In this document: in pieces, positions 1-5,457 of the stretch | Position numbering within the stretch: position 1 is the first letter of the stretch | Layout of the letters: every line of letters begins with the position of its first letter | Source of the DNA: a bacterium | GTDB taxonomy: Bacteria > Planctomycetota > UBA1135 > UBA2386 | Length of the DNA stretch: 5,457 bases | NCBI GenBank assembly: GCA_011051855.1 | Contig: DRKG01000068.1 | Location: forward strand, 1-5,457 | Reading direction: 5' to 3' | The notes under the pieces: model-generated | Database searches by the model: none | What the model was told of the DNA's origin: nothing | What the model saw: only the letters and a program-made list of their open reading frames with translations | Translations under genes and position numbers: made by a program

Positions 1-407
1 ATGAGCGGGCTGAAAGACACGGTCGAAACCACGTATTTCGGCACCCCCAGGGGCAGCGCCTGGCACAGGTCCAGCGCCAGATCGGTGCCCATGGTACCGC
101 CCAGCACCACCACCCCGTCAAACACTCCCTCGCGCCACAACTTCAACGCCAGTCTTGCCGCGCCGCGGGCCATGATCTGCATCGCCGCATTCTCGTCACC
201 AGTCTCTATTGCCGCCTGAATGCTGCTGCCCCCGGCCTCGGCCACCGCGTGTTTCGAGTAATCGCAAGGCGCCTTCGGGTCGCCCAGCACGCTGACATCC
301 ATGCTGACCGCACGCCCCCCCTGCCCCCGGATCACCCCGGCCATGTAGTTCAGCTCGTCATCCTTGGTGTCATAGGTGCCAACCACCAATATCGTCTTGT
401 CGCTCAT
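1..407 (-). CDS. Tm-1-like ATP-binding (UPF0261) protein, N-terminal part
   Basis: The minus strand reads open from an ATG at 407-405 to the left edge, giving about 135 residues of a family that is usually about 400 long, so the C-terminus lies outside the window. The start MSDKTILVVGTYDTKDDEL is the typical UPF0261/Tm-1 opening (hydrophobic strand, then G-T-x-D-T-K-x-x-E-L). It is followed by a VSMDVSVLGDP strand, an AVAEAGG segment, a MARGAARLALKL helix and a VVVLGGTMGTDLAL glycine-rich segment, then PLGVPKYVVSTV, all in family order. The family is named after the plant virus-resistance protein Tm-1, whose N-terminal domain binds ATP; the bacterial members have no firmly established reaction, and they often sit beside TIM-barrel (phosphoenolpyruvate hydrolase-like) partners and catabolic genes. 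The start overlaps the stop of the upstream aldehyde dehydrogenase as ATGA, with no strong ribosome-binding site in front, so translational coupling is likely. About half of its glycine codons are GGG (7 of 15 counted), more than in the right-hand block. Family call is firm; function is not. Confidence 0.85.
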   Translation of the reverse strand, partial: MSDKTILVVGTYDTKDDELNYMAGVIRGQGGRAVSMDVSVLGDPKAPCDYSKHAVAEAGGSSIQAAIETGDENAAMQIMARGAARLALKLWREGVFDGVVVLGGTMGTDLALDLCQALPLGVPKYVVSTVSFSPL

Positions 408-1033
408 AGCTCGATCCACGCGGTTTTCAGGTCAAGAAACTTGTCGAAGGCATGCAGGCTCTTGTCATGCCCGTTGCCCGACTGGCCGACGCCGCCCAGG
501 GGCACGGTCAGGTCGCTGCCGCCATAGGTGTTCACATGCACGATACCGGCGCGAATGTCGCGCACCATCCGGTGGGCGCGGCCCAGGCTGGCGGTCCAGA
601 CCCCGGCGGCCAGCCCGTAATCGGTACCGTTGGCCAGCGCCACCGCCTCGGCGTCCGAATGAAACCGCTGTACCGCCAGCACCGGGCCAAACACCTCTTC
701 GCGCACCACCCGATCCTGCGCACCGACCCCGGTCAGGATGGTCGGCTGCATGTACCAGCCGCCGGTCTCCTGCAGGATCCGGGCGCCACCCAGGGCCAGC
801 TCGGCGCCCTCCTCCAGCGCGCCCGAAACAAAGCCCAGATTACCCTCCAGCTGCCCGGGCGAATTGATGGCGCCAATGTCGCTGGTCAGCTCCAGCGGGT
901 CGCCCACCCGCATGGCAGCGGCATGGCGCGCCACCGCGGCAACAAATTCGTCATGAATGCTGTCTTCCACCAACAGGCGCGAGCCGGCGACGCACACCTG
1001 CCCGGCATTGCGGAATATCGCCTTGGGCTGCAT
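404..1033 (-). CDS. PuuC-like aldehyde dehydrogenase, 5'-truncated
   Basis: This is the C-terminal 209 residues or so of an NAD(P)-dependent aldehyde dehydrogenase, a family normally about 480-500 long. The catalytic cysteine is C14 in FRNAGQVCVAGSR, the active-site signature. REEVFGPV (residues 111-118) supplies the conserved cofactor-binding glutamate-phenylalanine pair, and the end TVPLGGVGQSGNGHDKSL followed by KTAWIEL resembles PuuC, the gamma-glutamyl-gamma-aminobutyraldehyde dehydrogenase of putrescine breakdown. Substrate is therefore an amino-aldehyde at best guess. The missing portion, roughly 290 residues, holds most of the Rossmann cofactor domain and the general-base glutamate, so this fragment could not be active. 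The frame stays open past the ATG at 1033, but the residues there no longer look like the family because they are the antisense of a DnaB end; the gene is cut by the breakpoint, and the ATG is probably an internal methionine. The TGA overlaps the ATG of the Tm-1-like gene, so the two form an operon. Confidence 0.93.
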   Translation of the reverse strand: MQPKAIFRNAGQVCVAGSRLLVEDSIHDEFVAAVARHAAAMRVGDPLELTSDIGAINSPGQLEGNLGFVSGALEEGAELALGGARILQETGGWYMQPTILTGVGAQDRVVREEVFGPVLAVQRFHSDAEAVALANGTDYGLAAGVWTASLGRAHRMVRDIRAGIVHVNTYGGSDLTVPLGGVGQSGNGHDKSLHAFDKFLDLKTAWIEL

Positions 1034-1036
1034 CGC
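1025..1036. other. Breakpoint between two unrelated DNA segments
   Basis: Aldehyde dehydrogenase homology on the minus strand runs up to about 1033, reading MQPKAIFRN towards the catalytic cysteine, and stops. DnaB homology on the plus strand begins at 1028 with LHRDDYF. The two overlap only in the six bases CTGCAT (1028-1033), which could be shared microhomology. Both genes lose their 5' parts at the same point, and no transposase, terminal repeat or tRNA is nearby. A mis-assembly or amplification chimera fits best; illegitimate recombination in a real genome is possible. The exact base cannot be set by eye. Confidence 0.8.
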
Positions 1037-1192
1037 GACGACTACTTCAAGCCCACCGAAGAGAACGCCGGACTCGCACAGTTGATCATCGCCAAGCAGC
1101 GCAACGGCCCGACGGGCGAGGTCGTGTTGCGCTTCTTCCGCGAGTACATGCGTTTTGAGAACTACACGCGCAGAGCCGAGCCAATGCAGTGA
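1028..1192 (+). CDS. dnaB: Replicative DNA helicase DnaB, C-terminal fragment
   Basis: The last 54 residues of DnaB, the hexameric helicase that unwinds the replication fork. The sequence starts LHRDDYFKPTEENAG, continues LIIAKQRNGPTGEV and ends FFREYMRFENYT plus a short tail. KQRNGP is the hallmark of the DnaB C-terminus; its arginine is the finger that reaches the neighbouring subunit's ATP site (R442 in E. coli). A full DnaB is about 450-480 residues, so the N-terminal domain and the Walker A and B motifs are absent. Upstream of 1028 the same frame stays open back to about 452, but there it is only the antisense of the aldehyde dehydrogenase and has no DnaB character, so the gene is cut by the breakpoint and not fused to anything. 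The stop at 1190-1192 lies about 16 bases before the likely start of the BamA-like gene, suggesting co-transcription. In its home genome this gene is probably intact. Confidence 0.9.
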   Translation: MHRDDYFKPTEENAGLAQLIIAKQRNGPTGEVVLRFFREYMRFENYTRRAEPMQ

Positions 1193-1208
1193 CGCCGTCC
1201 GGCGGTCC

Positions 1209-3833
1209 GTGCGGGCCGCCGCCGTGCTCGTGGTGGGGCTGTGCCTGTCGTCGCTGCTTCCCGGCCAGGATCCCGGTGGCCAGGATCCCGTGCGGGTGTT
1301 GCCGACGATTGGTCGCGAGCTGTACTACCCGGACGCGATCGAAGCGCTGCGCGGCAAACCGGTGCGTTCGATCCAGGTCACCCGGCTCGAACCCCCGGGT
1401 GAGTCGGTGCCGCCGCTGGACGCGACCACCACTGAGTCGATCGTGCGCGGGCTCGACTCGCGCGTCGGCCAGCCGTTCGAACCGCGCAAGGTGACCGCCG
1501 ACGTCCGCTCGCTGTGGAGCGAGCGCCGGCTGGTGGTGACGGCCTACGCCGAAGAGGTCGATGGCGAGGTGGTGCTGACCTACCAGGTCGACTTGGAGGT
1601 GCAGAGCTACGAAGGCGACATCGAGTTCGTCGGCTTCGAGAACCTCGACGAGGAGACCATTCACGCGCTGGTCGGCTACTACCCGGGGCGTCGCACGACC
1701 CGCACCGAGGCCGAGGCGATGCGCAAACTGCTGCTGGCCCGCTACCGGCGTGATGGCTACGCGTTCTGCAGCATCGAGCTGGACGACCGCAAGGTCGATG
1801 CGGCGGGGGCGGTGGACGGTGCGCGCCCCGGGTTGCGCCTGCGCATGCGATGTGACGAGGGGCCGAAGGTTCGGGTTCGCAGGCTCGACTTCGTCGGCAA
1901 CCACTCGTTCCCGGCCGAACCGATCCTGGCGCTGTTCGGCACCGGCAGCTACTTGACGCGCGATGCCCGCATCGACAGCGATCCCAGCTACGGCGTGTTC
2001 TCGGGAGGTGCGTTCAGTCGAGAGGTGCTCGAGGAGGATCTCGATCGGCTGCGTCTGTTCTATCGCAGCCGCGGCTTTCTCGAGGCCTCTGTCGATCTCG
2101 GCGACGTGCGCTTCACCGAGGACCGGTCCGCCGTCGACCTGACCATCTTTGTGGTCGAAGGCCCGCGCTACCGGATCCGTTCGGTGCGGGTCGAGCACGT
2201 GGATCCCGAACAGCGGCCGTTGGCCGAACCGCCGCTCTATCCGGCCGAGGAAGTTGCGGCCGTATTGAAGGTCGAGCCGGGTGAGTTCTACGACCACGAC
2301 CGGCTGCAGCGCGACCGCGAGGCGATCGAGGAGTTCTACGGGCGTCGCGGGCATCCGCCGGCCTCGTATCCGGGTATGGCGGTCGCGCGGCGGCAGGCCT
2401 GCGAGGTGTTCCAGCCGCGTGAGTACTACGGCGATGGCGCTGAGGTCGACATCGTCTTCATGGTCAGCGAGGGCGAGCCGAAGACGCTGCGGGACATCGT
2501 CATCCGCGGCAATCGGTTCACCCGCGACGCCGTCATCCGGCGCAACTTTCGCGTATTGCCGGGCCAGCGGATCGACATGCTCGAGGTGCGCCGGGCGATC
2601 CAGCGGCTTGAGTCGACGCGCTACTTCACCAACGCGGTGACGCTGCGTGGGCCGCGTCTGCAGCTCGAACCGGTGCCGGGATCGCCCGACCAGGTGGACA
2701 TCGGGCTCGATCTCGAAGATGCGCCGACCGGCGAGCTGCGCTGGGGCGTCAGTGTCAGTCCGGGTATCGGCGCGCAGGCGATGATCCAGTTCAACAAGCG
2801 CAACTTCGACCTGTGGAACCCGCCGTCGAGCGCCAATCCGATCACTGCGCTGACCGAGATCCTCGACCAGCGCGCGCTGCACGGTGGCGGCCAGACACTG
2901 TCGACGATGATTGCTCCGGGCAGCCGCCAGAGTCAGTTCTCGATCAGCTACTTCGAGCCCGACTGGTTCGGCGACCACCACGACCCCTATACCCTGCGCG
3001 TCACGGGCACGCGGCAGATCCGGAGGTTGCCGGACGGCTACACCTCCGATCGCTTCGGCGGGGAGATCGGTGTCGGCAGATTCCTGACGGAGCATTTCAG
3101 CGTCAACGCGGCGGTGCGGCACGAGTCGGTCAAGATCGGTTCGCTGGCGCAGGATGCGACCGTGTTGGCGTTCGACGCGGAAGGCGTCAACGAGCTGCGA
3201 GGGATGCGGTTCACGGTCCGCTATCAGGACTTCGACAACTACTCGCGTCCGACCCAGGGCTTCGACGCCAACCTGTCGTTCGAGGTGCTCGGTGGCCCGT
3301 TCGGCGCCGACGTCGATCTGACCAAGTGGGTACATCGGCTCGACGCCTACTATCCGCTCGCCGAGAACGAGATGGGGCACCGCACGGTGTTCCATTGGCG
3401 CCAGTTTCTCGGCTACGCGCAGGAATACGGCAGCAGCGACGACGTGTTCCTCACCGAGCGCTTCTACATGGGCGGCCCCGATCTGCGCGGCTTCGAATAC
3501 CGGCGCGCCGGCCCGACCCAGTTCGGCCGCCCGCTCGGCGGCACCGTCAAGTACACGTCGAGCTTCGAGATCTACTTCCCGCTGGTCGCCACGCGCCTGG
3601 AAGGCGAGGTGCGCGATCGGGAGCTCTTGCGTTGGGTCTTGTTCACCGACGTCGGCTTTCTCGGCCTCGCCACCGACCACCCGACGTTCGGCGAGATGCG
3701 TCTGAGTTCAGGCGTCGGTCTGCGTATCGAGATCCCGTATCTCGAGCTGCCGATCGCGCTCGACCTGGGGTGGCCGTGGTTCTACGAAGAGACCGACGAC
3801 CGCGGGCAGTTGTGGTTCTCGATTCGCCGATGA
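1209..3833 (+). CDS. bamA: BamA/Omp85-family outer-membrane assembly protein
   Basis: A complete 874-residue Omp85 protein, close to the usual BamA length, expected to fold and insert beta-barrel proteins into the outer membrane. With the GTG start at 1209 the order is: signal peptide (about 1-19, RAAAVLVVGLCLSSLLPG); five POTRA domains at roughly 52-131, 134-219, 220-318, 319-423 and 424-506; and a 16-strand-type barrel from 508 to the end. POTRA 3 (RRLDFVGNHSF) and POTRA 5 (IVIRGNRFT, then LPGQRID and RLESTRYF) are the clearest. The diagnostic Omp85 loop-6 motif R-G-F is at 760-762 in GGPDLRGFEYR. GTG 1209 was preferred because it puts the hydrophobic core right after a short basic end; a TTG at 1155 is in frame and would add 18 residues inside dnaB, and GTG 1224 would shorten the signal peptide. 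No clear Shine-Dalgarno is seen. POTRA 1 is divergent, POTRAs 3 and 4 carry insertions, and the chain ends WFSIRR without the usual terminal aromatic. TamA-like or other Omp85 members are less likely given five POTRAs. Confidence 0.94.
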   Translation: MRAAAVLVVGLCLSSLLPGQDPGGQDPVRVLPTIGRELYYPDAIEALRGKPVRSIQVTRLEPPGESVPPLDATTTESIVRGLDSRVGQPFEPRKVTADVRSLWSERRLVVTAYAEEVDGEVVLTYQVDLEVQSYEGDIEFVGFENLDEETIHALVGYYPGRRTTRTEAEAMRKLLLARYRRDGYAFCSIELDDRKVDAAGAVDGARPGLRLRMRCDEGPKVRVRRLDFVGNHSFPAEPILALFGTGSYLTRDARIDSDPSYGVFSGGAFSREVLEEDLDRLRLFYRSRGFLEASVDLGDVRFTEDRSAVDLTIFVVEGPRYRIRSVRVEHVDPEQRPLAEPPLYPAEEVAAVLKVEPGEFYDHDRLQRDREAIEEFYGRRGHPPASYPGMAVARRQACEVFQPREYYGDGAEVDIVFMVSEGEPKTLRDIVIRGNRFTRDAVIRRNFRVLPGQRIDMLEVRRAIQRLESTRYFTNAVTLRGPRLQLEPVPGSPDQVDIGLDLEDAPTGELRWGVSVSPGIGAQAMIQFNKRNFDLWNPPSSANPITALTEILDQRALHGGGQTLSTMIAPGSRQSQFSISYFEPDWFGDHHDPYTLRVTGTRQIRRLPDGYTSDRFGGEIGVGRFLTEHFSVNAAVRHESVKIGSLAQDATVLAFDAEGVNELRGMRFTVRYQDFDNYSRPTQGFDANLSFEVLGGPFGADVDLTKWVHRLDAYYPLAENEMGHRTVFHWRQFLGYAQEYGSSDDVFLTERFYMGGPDLRGFEYRRAGPTQFGRPLGGTVKYTSSFEIYFPLVATRLEGEVRDRELLRWVLFTDVGFLGLATDHPTFGEMRLSSGVGLRIEIPYLELPIALDLGWPWFYEETDDRGQLWFSIRR
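1263..1290 (+). repeat. Short tandem repeat after the signal peptide
   Basis: The 13-base unit GGCCAGGATCCCG occurs at 1263-1275 and again at 1278-1290, a 15-base period, encoding P-G-Q-D-P then G-G-Q-D-P just beyond the hydrophobic core of the BamA-like protein. It probably arose by slippage in the linker between signal peptide and mature domain. No function is implied. Confidence 0.7.
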
Positions 3834-4396
3834 GTGACGACCGTGCGCAATCGGGACCGTTTCGTCGGCTCGGCCGCGAGGTGCTGATCGCCAACCCCTG
3901 GCATCGTTACTGCCGCGATCGCTACCTGCAGCGCGACGGCAGTGAAGGGGTCTACTACTACGTCGACATGCCGGGCAGCAGCGCGGTGATCCCGGTGTTC
4001 GACGACGGCACGATGGTGCTGCTCCGCGCGCGCCGCTACCTGCTCGGCCTCGAGCTGTGGGAGTTCCCGATCGGCGGCATGCGGGAGGGCGATGAGCCGC
4101 TCGCCGTGGCGCAACACGAGCTGCGCCAGGAGGCCGGGTTGACCGCAGGCGATTGGACTCCGCTCGGCTACTTCGCCCCCTACAAAGGGGTTTCGAACGA
4201 GCGCTGCCACTTCTTCCTCGCGCGTGCCTTGCGCGAAGTGCCGCAGGAACTGGAACCGAGCGAGGCGATCACCGTGCACCGCATGCCGATCGCCGAAGCT
4301 CGATCGACCCTGCTCGGTCAGGAGTGTGGCGACGGCCAGTCGATGGCGGGGCTGCTGCTGCTCGATCGCTGGCTCGCTGCCGGCAATACCCTGTAG
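3830..4396 (+). CDS. Nudix hydrolase, ADP-ribose pyrophosphatase-like
   Basis: A 188-residue cytoplasmic protein with no signal peptide, of a size usual for ADP-ribose pyrophosphatase-type Nudix enzymes, which split nucleoside diphosphates joined to another group. The N-terminal part (ANPWHRYCRDRYL, then GVYYYVDMPGSSAVIPVF) matches the strands that precede the Nudix fold in this subgroup, and LELWEFPIGG leads into the Nudix box. The box spans residues 82-104 (GGMREGDEPL...HELRQEAGL) with canonical spacing. Compared with G-x5-E-x7-R-E-U-x-E-E-x-G-U, it has D88 for the first E, H96 for R and Q100 for the first E of the pair, while E97, E101 and G103 are kept. Downstream, GYFAPYKGVSNERCHFFLA fits the substrate-side loop of ADP-ribose pyrophosphatases. 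The ATG overlaps the TGA of the BamA-like gene (ATGA at 3830-3833), there is no separate ribosome-binding site, and translation is probably coupled. Substrate is not decided by the sequence. Confidence 0.92.
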   Translation: MSDDRAQSGPFRRLGREVLIANPWHRYCRDRYLQRDGSEGVYYYVDMPGSSAVIPVFDDGTMVLLRARRYLLGLELWEFPIGGMREGDEPLAVAQHELRQEAGLTAGDWTPLGYFAPYKGVSNERCHFFLARALREVPQELEPSEAITVHRMPIAEARSTLLGQECGDGQSMAGLLLLDRWLAAGNTL

Positions 4397-4398
4397 AT

Positions 4399-4425
4399 CG
4401 CGGTCGTCACCAGATCTCGACCGTG
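4399..4425. terminator. Possible stem-loop at convergent gene ends
   Basis: CGCGGTCG (4399-4406) can pair with CGACCGTG (4418-4425) across an 11-base loop, with one G-T pair in eight. It lies exactly where the Nudix gene and the minus-strand gene end, 10 bases apart, so a bidirectional terminator would make sense. There is no T-run on either side, and such short stems are common by chance in DNA this GC-rich, so the call is weak. Confidence 0.25.
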
Positions 4426-5457
4426 CTCAGTTCGCCGAGCCACGGCTGCTCGCCCGCCGACAGCAGTAGCAGTTGCGCGCCAACCTGCAGGCCCGACAGA
4501 GCCGGCGATGGCGGGACGAGCAGGTCGATGCGAGCCGTCGCGCCAGGACTCGACGAGACCGCCGGCAACGGCAATAACGTCGCCGGCGACAGCAGCAGTT
4601 CGCCGAGCCCGGGCAGCGCCAACGGCGGTGATACCGTCCCGAACAGCGCGAAGCACGCGGTCTGCGCTGGAGTGATGGCGGCGAACGACAGCGTGGCGGC
4701 GCGCGGCTGCACGCGGCGGAAGTGCGGGAACTGTTGGAACCCCACCAGCTCCGCGAGCATGCCGCAGGCGGCGATGGTGTTGCCGAGCTCGACGTATCCG
4801 ACCTCGCTGTTGGCGAACGCCGACCCGCTGGCGTTCGGCAGCAAATGGTGGTGGAAGCGCCCGGCCTGGGCGCCGATGCCGTGGGCGTGCTGGCCTTCCA
4901 CGATCAGTGCCGTGGTGCGCCAGATTCGGAATACCGGGGGGGCTGCCGGCGCGCGGCGTGGGGTGCGCAGCCACCGGCCGGCATCGGTATCGAACGCGAA
5001 CCACGATGAGGCGTCGTGGGCGAGCAAGGGCGAGCTGTTCGGGTTCGCCGCCAGTGCGACCATCGTCGTGCCGCTGGCCACGAACCGGCTGCGGCGCGCG
5101 TCGAACGCGTAGCAATCGGTCGGGGTCGGCAGGGCGAGCGTGGTCGTGGTCAGTACCGGTTGCTGGCCCGAGGTGCCCGCCGGTGCCGCGTGCCAGCCGG
5201 CCGTGTAGCTGCTCCAGACGTGGCATTGGCCGTTCGGGGCGGTGGCGAACGCGATCGTCGTGCCGACGCCCGACTGCACGGCGGGAAACGCCAGTCGTCC
5301 GGTCATTTGACGCATGGCGCTGTAGCCGCGCACGCCGAAGCCGTCGTGCAACAGGGCCGTCGCCGCGCCGAGATCGAGTTGGCTCGGTGCGCGCGGGATC
5401 AGCAGGAAATCGCCGGTGAATGCCGACCATGCCAGCAAGCCGGACGGCACGCCCAAG
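4407..5457 (-). CDS. Repeat protein with planctomycete-style C-terminal domain, 5'-truncated
   Basis: A minus-strand frame open from the right edge to a TGA at 4409-4407, at least 349 residues (numbered from the codon at 5456-5454). The N-terminus lies outside the window; the TTG at 5456 is probably an internal leucine. I cannot assign a function. Residues about 10-204 hold six loose repeats of roughly 37 residues, each a hydrophobic strand ending in small residue-x-aromatic, for example HVWSSYTAGWHAAP, YAFDARRSRFVA and FAFDTDAGRWLRTP, as expected for beta-propeller blades. Residues about 266-349 form a separate end domain rich in L, P and S: LFGTVSPPLALPGLG, LLLSPATLLPLP, LLVPPSPALSGLQVGAQLLLL. 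From memory, this layout of short strands, a P-x-x-P-x-L-x-G step and a Q-x-L run recurs at the end of many secreted proteins of marine planctomycetes, suggesting secretion or surface display. Cysteines are few and there are no catalytic motifs. It converges on the Nudix gene. Confidence 0.8.
   Translation of the reverse strand, partial: LGVPSGLLAWSAFTGDFLLIPRAPSQLDLGAATALLHDGFGVRGYSAMRQMTGRLAFPAVQSGVGTTIAFATAPNGQCHVWSSYTAGWHAAPAGTSGQQPVLTTTTLALPTPTDCYAFDARRSRFVASGTTMVALAANPNSSPLLAHDASSWFAFDTDAGRWLRTPRRAPAAPPVFRIWRTTALIVEGQHAHGIGAQAGRFHHHLLPNASGSAFANSEVGYVELGNTIAACGMLAELVGFQQFPHFRRVQPRAATLSFAAITPAQTACFALFGTVSPPLALPGLGELLLSPATLLPLPAVSSSPGATARIDLLVPPSPALSGLQVGAQLLLLSAGEQPWLGELSTVEIW
4845..5429 (-). 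repeat. Six degenerate repeats of about 37 residues
   Basis: Within the minus-strand repeat protein, the anchor residues F17, L55, W88, F125, W162 and F201 (numbered from the codon at 5456) are spaced 38, 33, 37, 37 and 39 residues apart. Each follows a small or basic residue and ends a strand of alternating hydrophobics, usually with a proline three to five residues later. The DNA itself is not visibly repeated, so the repeats are old. Propeller-like blades are the likely structure. Confidence 0.55.

Noticed and set aside
452..1027. Plus-strand frame joined in phase to the DnaB end, resembling a 246-residue fusion protein
   Set aside because: The part before 1028 is the exact antisense of a well-conserved aldehyde dehydrogenase and has no domain of its own.
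1000..1060. Insertion sequence or attachment site as the cause of the breakpoint
   Set aside because: No inverted repeats, target duplication, tRNA or recombinase gene can be seen near the join.
1224..1250. Possible lipoprotein box at V-G-L-C in the BamA-like signal peptide
   Set aside because: The residue before cysteine is leucine, not glycine, alanine or serine, and Omp85 proteins are not normally lipidated.
1086..3680. A very long open frame (864 codons) on the minus strand opposite the BamA-like gene
   Set aside because: It is rich in R, H, A and L with no recognisable domain, and mirrors the codon pattern of a clear BamA gene. Long antisense frames are expected where third positions are mostly G or C.
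2813..3829. Plus-strand frame running into the Nudix gene, suggesting a 527-residue fusion protein
   Set aside because: Before 3830 the frame is arginine-rich nonsense in another frame of the BamA-like gene. The Nudix protein begins naturally at the ATG at 3830, which overlaps the BamA stop.
4318..5430. Second long minus-strand frame overlapping the repeat protein
   Set aside because: It is dominated by arginine, alanine and histidine and shows no repeats or C-terminal domain; the frame ending at 4407 has both.

Overview
The window appears to be two unrelated pieces of DNA joined at about position 1030. Left of that point (1-1033) are two minus-strand genes of proteobacterial style: the N-terminal third of a Tm-1-like ATP-binding (UPF0261) protein and, upstream of it and overlapping by ATGA, the C-terminal part of a PuuC-type aldehyde dehydrogenase. 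Right of it (1028-5457) is a high-GC block that reads like a planctomycete, or a bacterium with similar protein styles. This assignment is an inference, resting mainly on the C-terminal domain of the last gene.

Layout, left to right: Tm-1-like protein (minus, cut by the window edge); PuuC-like aldehyde dehydrogenase (minus, missing about 290 N-terminal residues); breakpoint near 1025-1036; last 54 residues of the replicative helicase DnaB (plus, missing its 5' part); a complete five-POTRA BamA/Omp85 outer-membrane assembly protein (plus); a Nudix hydrolase overlapping it by ATGA (plus); and, converging with a 10-base gap, a minus-strand protein of unknown function with about 37-residue repeats and a planctomycete-style C-terminal domain, cut by the right edge.

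The right block looks like one transcription unit, dnaB - bamA-like - nudix, with gaps of about 16 and -4 bases. The BamA protein would fold and insert outer-membrane beta-barrels, which argues for a diderm envelope. The Nudix enzyme would hydrolyse a nucleoside-diphosphate compound such as ADP-ribose. There is no obvious functional link between them beyond sharing an operon.

The most notable feature is the breakpoint: two unrelated genes, both missing their 5' parts, meet head to head within about a dozen bases. An assembly or amplification chimera is the simplest explanation, with natural illegitimate recombination as the alternative. I see no RNA genes, CRISPR arrays, insertion sequences or phage genes, and no convincing new biological system. 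Apart from the breakpoint, the points worth checking are the repeat protein, the altered Nudix box and the non-aromatic C-terminus of the BamA-like protein.
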